Below are positions 12,673 through 25,380 of a stretch of DNA of 64,000 nt, one piece after another. Made by a program: the position numbers and the translations under genes. Origin of the DNA: Budorcas taxicolor (Eukaryota > Chordata > Mammalia > Artiodactyla > Bovidae); NCBI RefSeq assembly GCF_023091745.1, contig NC_068921.1:12170001-12234000 (forward strand). The letters are read 5' to 3'. The notes beneath the pieces were generated by a model. That model was not told the origin of the DNA. It saw only the letters and a list, made by a program, of their open reading frames with translations, and ran no database searches. The first letter of the stretch is position 1, and the number at the start of each line of letters is the position of its first letter.

Positions 12673-12750
12673 TGTTGGATCCTGTGTCTCTCTGAGTTTG
12701 TGCGTAAATGACAACAATTTGTCCAAAGCTACCGGAGGCATATCTGGGAC
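12673..12750 (-). CDS. VWA8: VWA8 exon 8 of 11 in window
   Basis: 78 nt, 26 codons, phase 0 at both ends. The acceptor is aaaatag and the donor is gtaagt. The peptide is VPDMPPVALDKLLSF followed by THKLRETQDPT. It begins the alpha-helical lid of the second module. The VPDMPP start differs from the human sequence as I recall it, while ALDKLLSFTHKLRETQDPT is conserved. An LTR remnant (11865-12250) lies 420 bp downstream in the transcript, in opposite orientation. Confidence 0.93.
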
Positions 12751-12954
12751 CTATTTTATGAGAGGATTAAGGAAAGAAAGAATAAATTGGGATATATGAT
12801 CAAGGAACCAGAAATTATGGCTAGTTATCATACAATATTAAAATTATGCTTTTATGAAGTCTCGGATTGTAGGTGTCATGCTTGACCTGTGGATAAATTT
12901 GCTTATTCATCTTCTCAGGAAACACTTTTGCCTCTGCTTTCTCTTTAAGAACCA

Positions 12955-13462
12955 GGTCAGGAAGATATGGCACATACATACAATCAGATGCTACTCAGCC
13001 ATAAAAAAGACTAAAATAATGCCATTTGCAGCAACACGGATGCAATCAGAGAGTACCACACCAAGTGAAGTGAATTCAGAGAGAGAAAGACGAATACCAT
13101 ATGCTATCACTTATATGGGGAATCTAAAATATGACACAAACAAACCTATCTATAAAAACAGAATCACAGACATAGAGAACAGACTGGAGCGGGGAGGAGG
13201 GAAGGGGGGCAGGGACGGCGAAGAGGGCGGAAGGGGTGAATCGGGAGTTCAGGATCAGCAAAGGCAAACTGGTACATATTGAATGGGTAAACAACAAGTC
13301 CTACTGTACAGCCCAGAAAACTATATTCAACAGCCTGTGACAAACCAGAATAAAAAAGAGTATGAAAAAGAATGTATATAATACATACATCGGAGTCACT
13401 TTGCTGTACAACAGTGATTGATACAAAATCGTAAGTCAACTATACATCAACTTAAAAAAAAA
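12955..13462 (+). mobile_element. L1 LINE 3' end (5'-truncated)
   Basis: Shows the end of ORF2 (atggcacatacatacaat, actcagccataaaaaagac), then a G-rich 3' UTR and a tail ending in A12 at 13452-13463. The 3' UTR contains the L1 signature gtcactttgctgtacaacag. Confidence 0.9.
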
Positions 13463-13734
13463 AAAGAGTCAGGTAAAACCAGGCCATTCTTCATTCACAA
13501 TTCTATCACAAGGTTAAAACTCTAACCAATTAAAAACTGGCATATAGGACACCCATAAGAAACTTCTCATATATCACATCCATTTTTGTTAGCTTCAACT
13601 CTAATTCAGGCATTTTTCTTACGAAACCAAACTCCTTCATTTAGCAGCAACGTTACACCTATGTCTACTGAGAGACTTAATATATCCTTGTATAAAGGGA
13701 AGACGCTCAAACTGTCCATTTTTTCAAGGACTTT

Positions 13735-13882
13735 AAAACCTATAATAAACCATAATGGAAAAGAACATGAAAAAGAATGTATACATATACACACACATAT
13801 GCATTTCTGAATCACTTTGCTGTATAACAGAAACTAACACAACACTGTAAATCAACTGTATTTCAGTAAAATAAATATGAAA
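13735..13882 (+). mobile_element. L1 3'-terminal fragment
   Basis: A second, independent L1 end: catgaaaaagaatgtatac, aatcactttgctgtataaca, then gtaaatcaactgtatttc and an A-rich tail. It lies 270 bp past the previous L1 in the same orientation. Confidence 0.85.
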
Positions 13883-14164
13883 AAAATCCCCACATACCTG
13901 AGGGGCATGATCTACTTATCAATGAAATGTAAAGAACAGTTGCCCGGAAACATACATTGACTGCTTTTAAGTACACTGAGTTTAATATGTATTTGAACTG
14001 ATAATAAGAACATTTTACTTAAACAATGACAAAATTAAAATTTTAACTTAAAAAGAGCAGAAGGAGATGTTAGAACAATGATTGGTATAACATGACAATT
14101 TCAGAAACAAACTGTTCATGGTTTCTCTGGGCATTTAAGTAACTGGAATTTTAAAAATTCAAAG

Positions 14165-14345
14165 CTCTATACCATATATACTTATTCATTCTTTAAATCA
14201 ATCCTGTGATGTAATAAGTAGTATCATCCCCATCATCAGACGAAGAAAATATGGTTGAGTAATTTACCCAAGATCTAGAAGCTAATAAGTAGTGGATCTG
14301 ACATTTAAAGGCAAGTTTTTTTACTTTAAAGTCTACACCCTTATC
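14165..14345 (-). repeat. MIR SINE (degenerate)
   Basis: Includes taatcctgtgatg, gaagaaaatatggttgagtaa and tttacccaagatctagaagct in the order of an inverted MIR. Confidence 0.65.
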
Positions 14346-14727
14346 CACAACCATGCTCATAAGACCTAAAATTAAATAATTCATTCTAGTATTTCAAAGG
14401 GGATAAGTGCGTTCTACAATGATGGAAATATTCTTTATGCTATCAGCGTGCCATGGCCATTTGAAATAAGACTGAGCAACTGAATTTTTAAATTTGATTT
14501 AATGTGGCTAGTGCTACTACATTAAACAGTAAAGTCCCAGAATTCCAAAAGTGCTAAACACACTGCTTGGCTAAGGCAGACATCACAATAAGAGATTACA
14601 AACACTACAAGCCACTAGACAGCTAACCAGTTAAGTATAGGCTACCTGACAATCCCAAGGGGACCAGAAATACCTAGGATTTTTAACAAAACCTATGGAA
14701 CTAAAATATATTTGGCCTCCTCTTGTA

Positions 14728-14870
14728 GTTGGAGAAGGAAATGGCAGCCTACTCTAATATTCCTGCCTGGGAAATCCCACGGACAGAGGAGCCTTGTGGG
14801 CTTCAGTCAATGGGTTCAATGAAAGTTGGACATGACTTAGCAACTAAACCACCACCACCACCCCTTTTAG
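14728..14870 (+). repeat. Bov-tA/Bov-A fragment
   Basis: Lacks the tRNA head. It begins ggagaaggaaatggcagcc and ends gacatgacttagcaactaaa, with a CCA-repeat tail. Confidence 0.88.
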
Positions 14871-15245
14871 TAGGAGCTTTAAATAGTCACCTTTGGCTGA
14901 ATCTAAAAGGAAAAAGAATCCCCAAACTGTCTCCACAGGAGGAAAATGGAGAGACAGCCCAAATGCCTGGTTCTTAAGGTGTGGTCAGCATCAGCATTGC
15001 CTGAGTACTTCAGACAAGTAAATTCTCATTTCCATCCCAGAATCACTGGCTCGGCGATCTGTAAGTTAACAAGCCCTCCAGATGATCCTGAAAAGTGTTG
15101 ACGTATGAGAACCATTTTATAAGGAAATTTGGAAATAAACAGTGAGAAAAAGCCAAAAATATCCAACTCTGCTCAAGCAGGTGTCAAAAATGCCTTAAAA
15201 AGAGAATAACTGAAGGCAACGGGCTTGTGCTGGCCTCACTCTTAC

Positions 15246-15414
15246 CATTTCCTTAATCACTTGGATTTCTTCACTTTTGACAAGTGGTTTCATGTAATGG
15301 AAAAAGAACATGGTTAAGAATTCTGGCCCCAGCCACTGCTGTGTTGTGCTTCCAATAACAGGGGGTTCTGCCAAGGCGATGATTCTGAAGGAGGGGTGAA
15401 CAGGAAAAATCGAT
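15246..15414 (-). CDS. VWA8: VWA8 exon 7 of 11 in window
   Basis: 169 nt, entering in phase 2 and leaving in phase 0. The acceptor is ttttag and the donor is gtaaga. The peptide starts SIFPVHPSFRIIALAEPPVI, continues GSTTQQWLGPEFLTMFFFHY and ends MKPLVKSEEIQVIKEM. HPSFRIIALAEPP is the sensor-1 strand of the second ATPase module; the same element, with N in place of A or E, is typical of midasin-like AAA+ proteins. FLTMFFFHYMKPL corresponds to the 'F..RF' arginine-finger neighbourhood, though no Arg is visible at that spot. Length and boundaries agree with family expectation. Confidence 0.95.
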
Positions 15415-15737
15415 CTAAAAGGAAAAAAAAGTCTTTTTAAGCATAACCTTTTGTGTCAGAAATTAGGCCACAGTAGCTAAAACCTAGGCAATAATAAGAC
15501 TATGGTACAGATAAAGCTATTACCCAAAGAACAAGCTTTGAAAAACAAAGGTCAGGATATTCTAAAAACCTAAGATTAAAACAAAATAAGAATTACCAAA
15601 GGTTAATATATGATGTACCATGTCAACTGATGAAACTCCATCGCTGGCATGAATCACTGTTTTGGAAAACATGAATCCATGTTTTGCATATGTTGTTGTA
15701 CCTACAATAAATCTACTCCACAGTCTCTTGAAGAAAA

Positions 15738-15939
15738 AAGTGAAAGTGAAAGTCACTCAGTTGTGTTCAACTCTTTGTGACCCCATGGACAATACAGTCC
15801 ATGGAATTCTCCAGACTAGATTACTGGAGTGGGTAGCCTTTCTCTTCTCCAGGGGATCTTCCCAACCCAAGGATTGAACCCAGGTCTCCCCCATTGCAGG
15901 CTGATTCTTTACCAGCTGAACCACAAGGGAAACCCAACA
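15738..15939 (-). repeat. Bov-tA SINE
   Basis: Inverted copy from agtgaaagtgaaagtcact to gaaccacaagggaaaccc. The target duplication acagtc(t/c)cttgaa flanks it. It sits about 320 bp upstream, in transcript order, of the VWA8 exon at 15246-15414. Confidence 0.92.
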
Positions 15940-17460
15940 GTCCCTTGAAACATAACCCCAAACATTTCATATTCATTACACAGGTCCCCTGTCTTTGTTC
16001 AAAATCTCCTGTCTTGCAAGGAACTTCTATGTGAGTCATAGAAAGACCAAGAAGCATTACTTAGGATGAAGAGACTTTTTACAATGCAGAAAATTTAAGT
16101 AGCATAAGGGATCAGATTAAAATTCAAATTTGGATTAGCAATAAGAACACTTAGGTTTTTAAAAGGTGGAGAAAAGTGAACTTCTATGTAATTCACTCTT
16201 GTCATTTAATAGAAACAATGTGATTTTTACAGTGATCTCTTTGATAAATCCCTGTTAGGGAATCTGAAGATGTAAATATAAGATAAGATTTCCCATGGTT
16301 TATGAAATGAACTTGAGTAGTTTTAGAAGAAGGAGCTAGAAACCCTTTATCATGATCTAATCATGAGTAATATCAGTTTTTATCAATTCTCAAAACTGTA
16401 GTGTAAACAGACCTTTTGCGGGTTATATCATCCTTGCTGAGAAAGGAGAAATGAAACTCAAACACCTGCCAAGAGCTTCAGAAAAATGAAAATAAAGGGA
16501 GCGAAATGGGATTTCTTCATTGTCACCAACTACTATGATAGAACTCAACAGTTACGTGGTTGGGGAGCGAGAATATCAGGAGATAAGACATGTGTAGAGA
16601 GAATCAGATAAATACTCGGAAGATTTCAGATCAGAAAAAGTCCCCCTAATACAACAGGAAGGTTCACTGAGTCCCTGACAGTATGAGTTAGAATTTTAGA
16701 GGGCCACAGCATCATTTGTAAGCCAGGGAAAAGCAGTTTATAGGAATGGTCATATGAAACGTCTGGGTGAGTTCATAAAAGCTACTAAATACCATTTCAT
16801 TTCACTAGGTGGGGGCTGGCAGCAGGGGGGGGGATTTATTTATAGATATTCAAGCATAGTATGGGGATGATCTGTCCAAAGGCGCTGTACTAGGAAAAGA
16901 GAAAAGGATAACAACACAGATAACGACTTGACAGTCCTAAGGATGGCACGATCACTCAGGATTGCTAGAAACTACAGTCACACAACAAAACCTGGGCAGA
17001 GAAAATTCTACGATCTGAAAAGAGAAGATTATTCCATTTTCCACTTCTGTTAAGTGGTTTGCCACAGTCCAGAAAGTCTGCTTCAGGGCCCAGCAACAGA
17101 CGTCGGATTCACCTTTGATCCTCTTCTCTCCTAGCCGGGACAAAAGAAGGTGGGAGAGACGGAGCCTGCTTATGTGTGCTTTGCTCAGATTTAAAGCTGC
17201 AGATGTAGTTTTCCACTCAAGATGGTGAGAGACACTAAATTAGGGAAAAAACAAAACCAAAATCCAACAAGCAAGGGGAATTTCAACTGCCATCCTTAAA
17301 CCAACAGGAGAAGCAGCAAGTGCCACAGGTACACTGCAGATTCAGACCCAGAAGAACAACTAACATGAAAGCAAGCCAGGTTGGTTTTAACTTAAACACG
17401 GAGATGGTCATTGCTTATGAGGTACACTGTGGCTTGCCTTTTGGTATGGACTCTAGCAGG

Positions 17461-17640
17461 GCGGCTTCCCAGGTGGTGCTAGTGGTAAAGAACCCACCTG
17501 CTGATGCAGGAGACGTAACAAATGCACTTCTATCCCTGGGTTGGGAAGAGTCCCTGCAGTAGGAAATAGCAACAACCCACTCCAGTAGCCTTGCCGAGAA
17601 ACCTCCACGGACAGAGAAGCCTGGTGGGCTACAGACCATA
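17461..17640 (+). repeat. Bov-tA SINE
   Basis: Begins gcggcttcccaggtggtgc and runs to ggtgggctacagacc. The 3' end is truncated. Confidence 0.88.
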
Positions 17641-17863
17641 AGTATTAATATAAGCTGACTATAAAAACAGCCAACTGCTAAGTAACAGGAAGAAAGGACC
17701 TGTTTGCTTGTCAAGTTCTCCACAAAGGCCTCCTTACATATAAACAGGCCATATGGAAAGTAATTTTCTGATGGTGTTACGTTCTCTGAGTCTGAAAGTC
17801 AGAGAGCAGAGCACGCCTGAGGACGGGCCGTGTACTTCCAGATGTGATATGACATGCACGCGT

Positions 17864-18081
17864 GTGTGCTAAGTCTCTTCAGTCACGACCGACTCTGTGT
17901 GATCTTGTGGACGACAGCCCACCAGGCTCCTCTGTCCATGTAATTCTCCAGACAAGAAGACTGGAGTGGATTTCCATGCCCTTCTATAGGGAATCTTCAA
18001 ATCGAGGGATCAAACCCACGTCTCTTACATCTCCTGCATTGCAAGTGGGTACTTTACCACTAGTGCTACGTGGGGAGCCCC
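17864..18081 (-). repeat. Bov-tA SINE
   Basis: Inverted copy from tgctaagtctcttcagtcac to gtgctacgtggggagcccc. With the opposite-strand copy at 17461-17640 it forms an inverted pair 223 bp apart. Confidence 0.9.
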
Positions 18082-18364
18082 GTGATCTGACATACTGGTG
18101 GGTAACAGAAAGGCTGAAGAGGTAATAAATAATTGAGAATTAGGAAACATGCACTATGAAAATTTAAAATCAAGGTTAACTTCAATGTTACTAGAATTTA
18201 ACAACAAATAACAACTGAAACTAAAGATACAGATTAACTTCAGATGAACAGATACCATTTCATAAAGATTAAAAAACTTTAAAGCAGAAAGATCTTTTAC
18301 AAAGGTTTAAAATATTGGGGCCAATATGTTTGTTTGGGGTCATAAGTAAAAGTTTTTAGAAAGT

Positions 18365-19165
18365 GAAGTACTTTCCAATGCTTCTCAGCAATAAAAAGGA
18401 AATGAATTATCAGTATACAACAACATGAAATATCTCAAAATAATTATGCTGAGAGGCCAGACCCAAAGAATACATACTGTGCAAATACATTTATTTAAAG
18501 CTCCAGAAAAATGCATATAGAAAATTTTCTATAAAGAAAGCTGAGCGCCAAAGAATTGATGCTTTTGAACTGTGGTGTTGGAGAAAACAAGATCTTGAGA
18601 ATCCCTTGGACTGCAAGGAGCTCCAACCAGTCCATTCTAAAGGAAATCAGTCCTGAATATTCATTGGAAGGACTGAGACTGAAGCTGAAACTCCAATACT
18701 TTGGCCACCTGATGCGAAGAGTTGACTCATTTGAAAAGATCCTGATGCTGGGAAAGATTGAAGGCAGGAGGAGAAGGGGATGACAGAGGATGAGATGGTT
18801 GGATGGCCTCACCAACTCAGCAGACATGAGTCTGAGTAAACTCTAGGAGTTGGTGATGGACAAGGAGGCCTGGAGTGCTGCCATCCATGGGGTCACAAAG
18901 AGTTGGACACAACTGAGCGACTGAACTGAACTGAGAAAATGCACGTTATATAAATTATCAGGGAGCAGATTCCTGGGGTGAGAGAGGGTGGTGAGAAGGA
19001 TTAAAAAGGGGTCTGACAGCACTTTGGAGATCATGGAGGTATTTATTATCTTGATTGTGGTGACGGTTTCATAGGTGTATAAAATATAAAAAATTATCAA
19101 ACTGTACACTGTAAATATACAGATTTATATATTTGAATTACAATGCTATTAATAAAACCAAAACT
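18365..19165 (+). mobile_element. Old L1 3' end, split by BovB
   Basis: The left part (taattatgctgagaggccag, catactgtgcaaatac) and right part (attatcttgattgtggtga, caaactgtacactgtaaat) together give the 3' end of an old mammalian L1. The break at 18534-18935 is filled by a BovB copy, so the L1 was already in place when BovB inserted. Confidence 0.8.
18534..18935 (+). mobile_element. BovB LINE 3' end inside old L1
   Basis: Contains gagcgccaaagaattgatgc and ends gcgactgaactgaactgag. Its reading frame is shifted by a small insertion near 18590. A short repeat agaaaat on both sides may be the target duplication. Confidence 0.93.
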
Positions 19166-19707
19166 TCAATAAATTTCTATCTTCTGACAGAAATTATATG
19201 CTACATTTTTGTCAAATGTGTATGTTAAAGAACCTGAAACAATAACATAGAAGGTTTTTCTAAAGATATTAATCATGAACTGGAAAAGGATTTTGTAACT
19301 GGCCTTTCACACTATAATACTAATGTTCCAACTCAGAACCTGGAGGTTATGCAGGTCTGTACACAGTCTGTATTTCCCCTGCTTTGCAATGTAGCAAAGC
19401 AGACTCCTACTTTGTCTTTATACCACACAATGTCTAGTGTGACAGATAAGTAAATAGTTAAATAGATAAATGTATTGCTGCTGTTAATAACCATCACTGC
19501 AAGAAACTTTTTGAAGACCTTTGTTGGCAAGGACAAAACAAAGGTAAGTGATAAGAAGTGAGAATATGGTTTTTCATTAAGAGCAGAGCAGCTAGTCTAA
19601 ATCTGGTCTTGAATGAGTTTTTGAGTGAAGGTGCATTGTTGTATCAAACATGTGATACATTTGTGTATAAAAAGACAAAAGCAACACATACAATAATAAG
19701 TAATAAG

Positions 19708-19920
19708 GCTTCCCTGGTGGCTCAGTGGTAAAGAATTCACCTGCAATGCAGGACGCTGCCTGCAATGCACTGGATCCCTGGGTCGGGAAGACTCCCTGGA
19801 GAAAGAAATGGTAACCCACTCCAGTATTCTTGCCTGGGAAACCCCATGGACAGAGAAGCCTGGCAGGTTACGGTCCATGGGGTGCAAAGAGTTGGACACA
19901 ACTTCATGACTAAACCACCA
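19708..19920 (+). repeat. Bov-tA SINE
   Basis: Begins ggcttccctggtggctcag and ends acttcatgactaaacc with a CCA tail. The segment ctgcaatgcaggacgctgc/ctgcaatgcactgg is a small internal duplication. Confidence 0.93.
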
Positions 19921-20560
19921 CCACCACAGACCCTTCATAAGCACAGGGTGTAGAACTTTTCCTTGACCATAAAAATGTTTAGGATTATTTTTCAAAATCA
20001 GAATTTGCTAATAGCACTTTGTTTTGAGAATCAAACACAGAGACTTGGGCATAAAATCCTGGATCTAACTTGAATTTTGTTAAAAATGTACACAGACTAA
20101 TTTTCCAGCAAAGAGATCCTGAGGTTTCAAGGGGAAGTAGGAGAGAATGCTCGATCCTAACTACCTTCAAACGTGAGTAAGAGTAAAATCTAACAGATTG
20201 ACGATTGTGTCCAATGTCCACTTACAGTCCATAAGTGATTAATAGAAACTGGAAGACTATAAACTGTCTTCAATGTTTAATCATAATCAATAAAAAATAT
20301 TCAATAAAAATACAAAAACATTAGAGCATACATAATTACAACTGAGACTAGGCCTCTAATCTTTATTGCTTTCCTGAGATAACCAGAAGCCTATTTTTGG
20401 TAAAATAAACGTGGTAATTCACGGAGGTTCTCACCCACCCTCATCTAGGCTCTGACCAGCAGCAGGAAGGGACACATTTAGAAGCCTGTAGTATTTGTAC
20501 TCCTCCTTTCCCCAAAGAAATTTTTCCCATCAAAGGAAATAGTTCTATTTTGGTCCTTAC

Positions 20561-20651
20561 TTCCTGTGGGAAATGCTGGCATGGTGTCTGGTGAGCGCGG
20601 CCATGATGTTATTTCTAACCCCGATGTCCACGGTATCCCAGGTGTCCTGCA
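20561..20651 (-). other. Exon-like element, unknown
   Basis: A CpG-containing 91-nt block in an AT-rich intron. On the minus strand it lies between a possible acceptor (ttccttctag) and a possible donor (gtaagg). One frame is open throughout (DTWDTVDIGVRNNIM, then AALTRHHASISHR). I do not recognise the peptide or any repeat. In VWA8 the frame would hit a stop if it were spliced after the exon at 31488-31601, so it could only act as a poison exon there. It may equally be an old element or chance. Confidence 0.3.
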
Positions 20652-22282
20652 CTAGAAGGAAAGTCTAACATTTCTTTAACTATGTCATTAGCTGCAAAGA
20701 ATACCTGCAGAGCACTACAGAAACGATTGAGGTATATGGTGAAATTGGAACACAAAGAAGGTCAGCAGAGGAGTGGAATATAATTGTAATGAAACTAGGT
20801 TTCATACTATGAAGTTGAAAGGCTTGGTAGCTCACTGCTAGTAGCTGGTAATTATGAGACTCTATATTATCAGACTTGTCATTAAGAGCAAAGTAGTCTT
20901 AATTAGTAGGTTCATAAAAGAAAACATTGCTAACTCATAAAGTTATCGAAAACTGGATGAAATTACCAAACTGTGAAAACTGGATGAACTCACTTTACCT
21001 TGAGTTTTCTAGAATTTGTTCTGGGTTAAGATTTATTCGTGATTCCAAAACATTTACTAAGTGTTCTACTATGTATCAGATACTGTGACATTTGAAACAA
21101 AGAGATGAAGTATAGGGCATGAGAGGGCCCGGACAACATTACAGTCCTCGGTTCCAGTTTTTTCCTAAGACCCAAGTGCATCCTCTCCCTTCCTTTGAAC
21201 ACGTGATACCACCAAAGTCCTTCCTGTGACAATTTAAGGTTGTTCTTTTGTTGCTGTTACTTGTAACTGAAGGATTCCTGCTGAACACAAATATGAAAAT
21301 TGTTCCTATCTGAAAGCCAAAATGTATCTAAGTTTACCAAACTGGGTCTAGAAGCAAAGTAGCCTAAATCTGACTTCCTTTCACTCTACCTTTGATCATT
21401 TTCTCTATCTCGAATTCCCCACAAGGAAACAAAGTATTAATAGCTGAGTTTATTTAAAGATGAAGAGAAATAATAATCACTTAGCTGCACCTCAGCCCTA
21501 TGCTTAGGTATGGAACGAAAGGATAGAAGACTTGAGTTATGAGTTTCTAATTCATAGTTCAGATGCTAATGCCACGAGTGACATTCGATACGGACAGAAC
21601 ACAAGGTCAATTCAAGCTACTTGTCAAGTAATATGACAATGGGTCATATTACTTACAAGAACAACTCATGAAACAAATTAATTTTCTCACAGGACACAAA
21701 TTTCCCACTTTTCATGCTATGGTATGTCCTTTCGGTGGAGCTGCCCACACTCAACCAAATGAAAACAGCCTGGACAGATACAGTCAAGTGGCTGAAAGGA
21801 AGAATCTAATCTACTATAACCCTAAAGGACAACATGTTTATTCTAAGAAAACAGTGTGTTTCTCTGGTTAAAAAAAATGAGGAACACTGTTAAGGAAAGG
21901 AACCAGGCTGTCAACTGGCAGAAATACTTTGGACAGAGAGGAGAATTCATTTTGAGACAACCCGCCTCTGAAAAGTTAATAAAGTCCTGATAAATTCATA
22001 CAATGTAAGAGAAAGAAAGAGAAGTTCAGCCCAGGAGGCTCAACACCTAACTGATGATACATACAGAAGAGACACCAGCGGAAACTGGAGCGTGGGAGTG
22101 GAGAGGGATGACGTGTACGCTGCGCGTATGGAGAGCAACAAGTCCAAATCAGGGCGAGTCCTAACACGCCCCGGGAGAAGGATGAAAGGGACAGAAGATG
22201 AAACTGATAGGATACCTGATGTGCCTGAATGTGCTGAGAGGAGGAGATACAGACAACAGGCAAAGTGCCTCTACAAATTTAA

Positions 22283-24880
22283 GAGGATAGAAATTATATC
22301 AAGCGTTTTTTCCAAACACAACAGTGTGAAACTCGAATCAATTTTATGGAGAGAAACAGGGTCTTCCCTGGTGGCGCAGGGAAGTAGAAGTGGTTAAGAA
22401 TCTGGCTGCCAATGCAGGGAACACGGGTTCCACCCCTGGTCTGGGAAGACTGCACCTGCCACAGGGCAACTAAGCCCATGCTCCACAACAAGAGAAGCCG
22501 CCTCGATAAGTCTCTGCACTGCCAACTAGAGGGCAGGCCCTGCTCACTGCAACTAGAGAAAGTCCACGCACAGCAACAAAGACCCACTACAGCTATAAAC
22601 TAATTAACTGAAAAAAGAAATGGGAAAACACAAACACGTGGATACTAACGAACATGCTGCTAAAAAAAACCCCATGGGTCAATAAAGAAACTGAAGACGA
22701 AACCAGACAATATCTCAAGACAAACTGAAAATAAAAACACAGCTTTCCAACATCTATATGAGACAGCAAAAGCAGTTCTAAGAGGGAAGTTCATAGCAAC
22801 ACAGCCTACCCCAAGAAACAGGACAATTCTCAAACCTAAGTTACCATCTAACAGAATTAGAAAAAGAACAAAAGCCCAAAGTCAGCAGAAGGAAAGCGAA
22901 AAAAAATCAGAGAGAGAACAAGCAGACACCAAAAAATAATTGAAAAGATCTATGAAACCGAGAGCAGTCTATTTTTCCTTAATGATAAACAAAACGGATA
23001 AGCCTTTAGTCAGACTCATCTAGGGGGAAAAAAAAAGAGGACCCGAATAAGCAAAATAAGCAATTAAAGAGAAGTTACAACCAATATCGCAGAGGCTAAA
23101 AAAACATAATAGAGTATTATGAACAGTTACATGCCAACAAATTAGATAACTAGAATAAATGGATGAATTTCTAGACAGATACTATCTTCCCAGACTGAAT
23201 CAGGAAGAAACAGACAATCTGAACAGACTGATCACTAGTAGTGAAATTGAATTAGTATTCAAAACACTCCCATGCAAGTCCAAGATCAGATGGCTTCACA
23301 GGGAAATTCTATCAAAAGAAGGGCTAATAACTATTCTTCTCTAACTACTCCAAAAAATTAAAGATAAGGGAACACAAATTTTTTCTACAAGGCCATCACT
23401 ACCCTTATAGCAAAACCAAACTAAGACAGTACAAAAAAAGAATATTAGATGCTAAAATAAATGCAAAAATTATTGACAAAATAATAACAAACCAAATTCA
23501 ATACAGAAGAATGTGAATATAGATGCAAAATTTTTTGACAAAATAATAATAAACCAAATTCAACAATATATAAACAGGATTATATACCATTATCAAGAAG
23601 GATTTATTTCAGGGATGCAAAGATGATTAAATATCCACAAATCAATCAATGTGATATATTACATCAAGAAAAATAAGGTTAGAATCACACGATCATCTTA
23701 ATAGATGCAGGAAAAGCATTTGACAAAATTCAACATCCATGTATGATAAAAAAAAAAAACTCTCATCAAAATTGGTATAGAGGAGACATATCTCAACATA
23801 ATAAAGGCCATTTATGACAACCCAGAGCAAACATTAACAAAACAAAAAGGCAACCTATGGAATGGGAGAAGGTATTTGCAAATGGTATGTCTGATTAGGG
23901 ATTAATATCCACAATACACAAACAGTTCATACAGCTTAATAACAAACAAAACCAAACCAAATAACCTGACTGAAAAATGGCAGAAGTTGTGAGTAAGTAT
24001 TTTTCCAAACAAGTTTTACAGATGGCCAAAAGGTACCTGAAAAGAATGTTCAGCATGGCTAATCGTTAGAGAAATGGAAATCGGAACTACAGTGACATAC
24101 CCTCTCACACCTGTCTCACTGGCTATCACCAAAAAGACCACAGACAACAAATGTTGCTGAGGATGTGGAGAAGAGGGAACCCTGGTACACTGCTGGTGGG
24201 ATGTAAATTGGGGTTGCCTCTATGGAAAACCATATGGAGGTTCCTCAAAAAAAAAAAAAAAAAGGCAAGCTAAAAATGGAACTACCACACGATCCAGCAA
24301 TTCTACTCCTAAGTATATAATCCAAGAAAATGGAAACACTAATTTGAAGAGATACATGGACCTCAATGTTCACAGCAACATTAATTACAGTAGACGCAAT
24401 ATGGAAACAACCTAAGCGCTCAGCAACAGATGAACGGATACAGAAGCTGTGGCACACACATACTGGAATATTATTCCGTGTAAAAAGGATGGGACACTGC
24501 CATGTGCAGCAATGTGACTGAATCTAGAGAATATTACGCTAGGTGCAGGAAGTTAGACAAAGACACATGGCTGTATGTTTCCACTTGTGGAGTCTAAAAC
24601 AAACAAACAAAACAAGAGAACAGATGAATACAACAGATACAGGGAACAAACTAGTAGTTACCAGCCGGGAGAGAAGTGGAGAGGAGCAAGACAGAAATGG
24701 AAGATTAAGATGTACAAACTACTATGTATAAGATAAGTTACAAAGATACATCATACAGCACAGGGAATATAGCCAATAGTTTATAATAACTTTACATGGA
24801 GCAGAATCTGTAGAAATATTGAATCACTAAGTTGTACACCTGAAAATAATATTACAAATCAACTACAGTTCAATTAACAC
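22283..24880 (+). mobile_element. L1 LINE, defective, with internal deletions
   Basis: L1 ORF2-derived sequence: the start (gaaattatatcaagcg), reverse transcriptase region (atagatgcaggaaaagcatttga), C-terminal region (tggaatattattccgtg) and 3' UTR up to a (CA)n tail. A large internal part is missing at about 23840-23850. The reading frame is broken by many stops. Around 23460-23570 a segment of about 55 bp is imperfectly duplicated. A CHR SINE sits within its 5' part. Confidence 0.9.
22361..22612 (+). repeat. CHR-type tRNA-derived SINE
   Basis: Starts gtcttccctggtggcgcag, with gttaagaatctggctgcca and a later aaagacccactacagctata. This is a cetartiodactyl SINE inserted in the L1; L1 sequence resumes at tgggaaaacacaaacac. 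Confidence 0.85.
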
Positions 24881-24893
24881 ACACACACACACA
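24880..24893. repeat. (CA)n microsatellite
   Basis: About six to seven CA units form the tail of the L1 ending here. Confidence 0.9.
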
Positions 24894-25078
24894 AATATTT
24901 GTATAATAACTGGATACTTTCTTGGATTATATACTAGTTGTCTTAAAAATAAAAAGTCAAGCCAAATTGGAACACTTATTTTTTTGGTGCAAATAAAATA
25001 TAAACTTATAGTTGCCAACTCTTTAAAGAAACTCGCCTTCACTAATAAGTTTCTCTGAGTTAACAAGAGATCCAATCA

Positions 25079-25380
25079 CAATCCTAAAGGAAATCAGTCC
25101 TGAATATTCATGGAAAGGACTGATGCTGAAGCTGAAACTCCAATACTTGGGCCACCTGATGCAAAGAGCTGACTCATTAGAAAAGACCCTGATGCTGGGG
25201 AAGATTGAGGGCGGGAAGAGCAGGGGACGACAGAGGATGAGATGGTTGGATGGCATCACCAACTCAATGGACATGACTCTGAGTAAGCTCCAAGAGCTGG
25301 TGATGGACAGGGAAGCCTGGCGTGCTGCAGTCCATGGGGTCGCAAAGAATTGGACATGACTGAGCGACTGAACTGAACTC
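25079..25380 (+). mobile_element. BovB LINE 3' end
   Basis: Begins aatcctaaaggaaatcagtc and ends gcgactgaactgaactc. An open frame at 25123-25359 encodes the terminal BovB peptide (MRWLDGITNSMDMTLSKL). Confidence 0.92.

Noticed and set aside
22092..22397. Open frame of 101 codons on the plus strand
   Set aside because: Its end runs into L1 and then a CHR SINE, so it is not a conserved protein. The CpG-containing part before it is unexplained but shows no gene signals.
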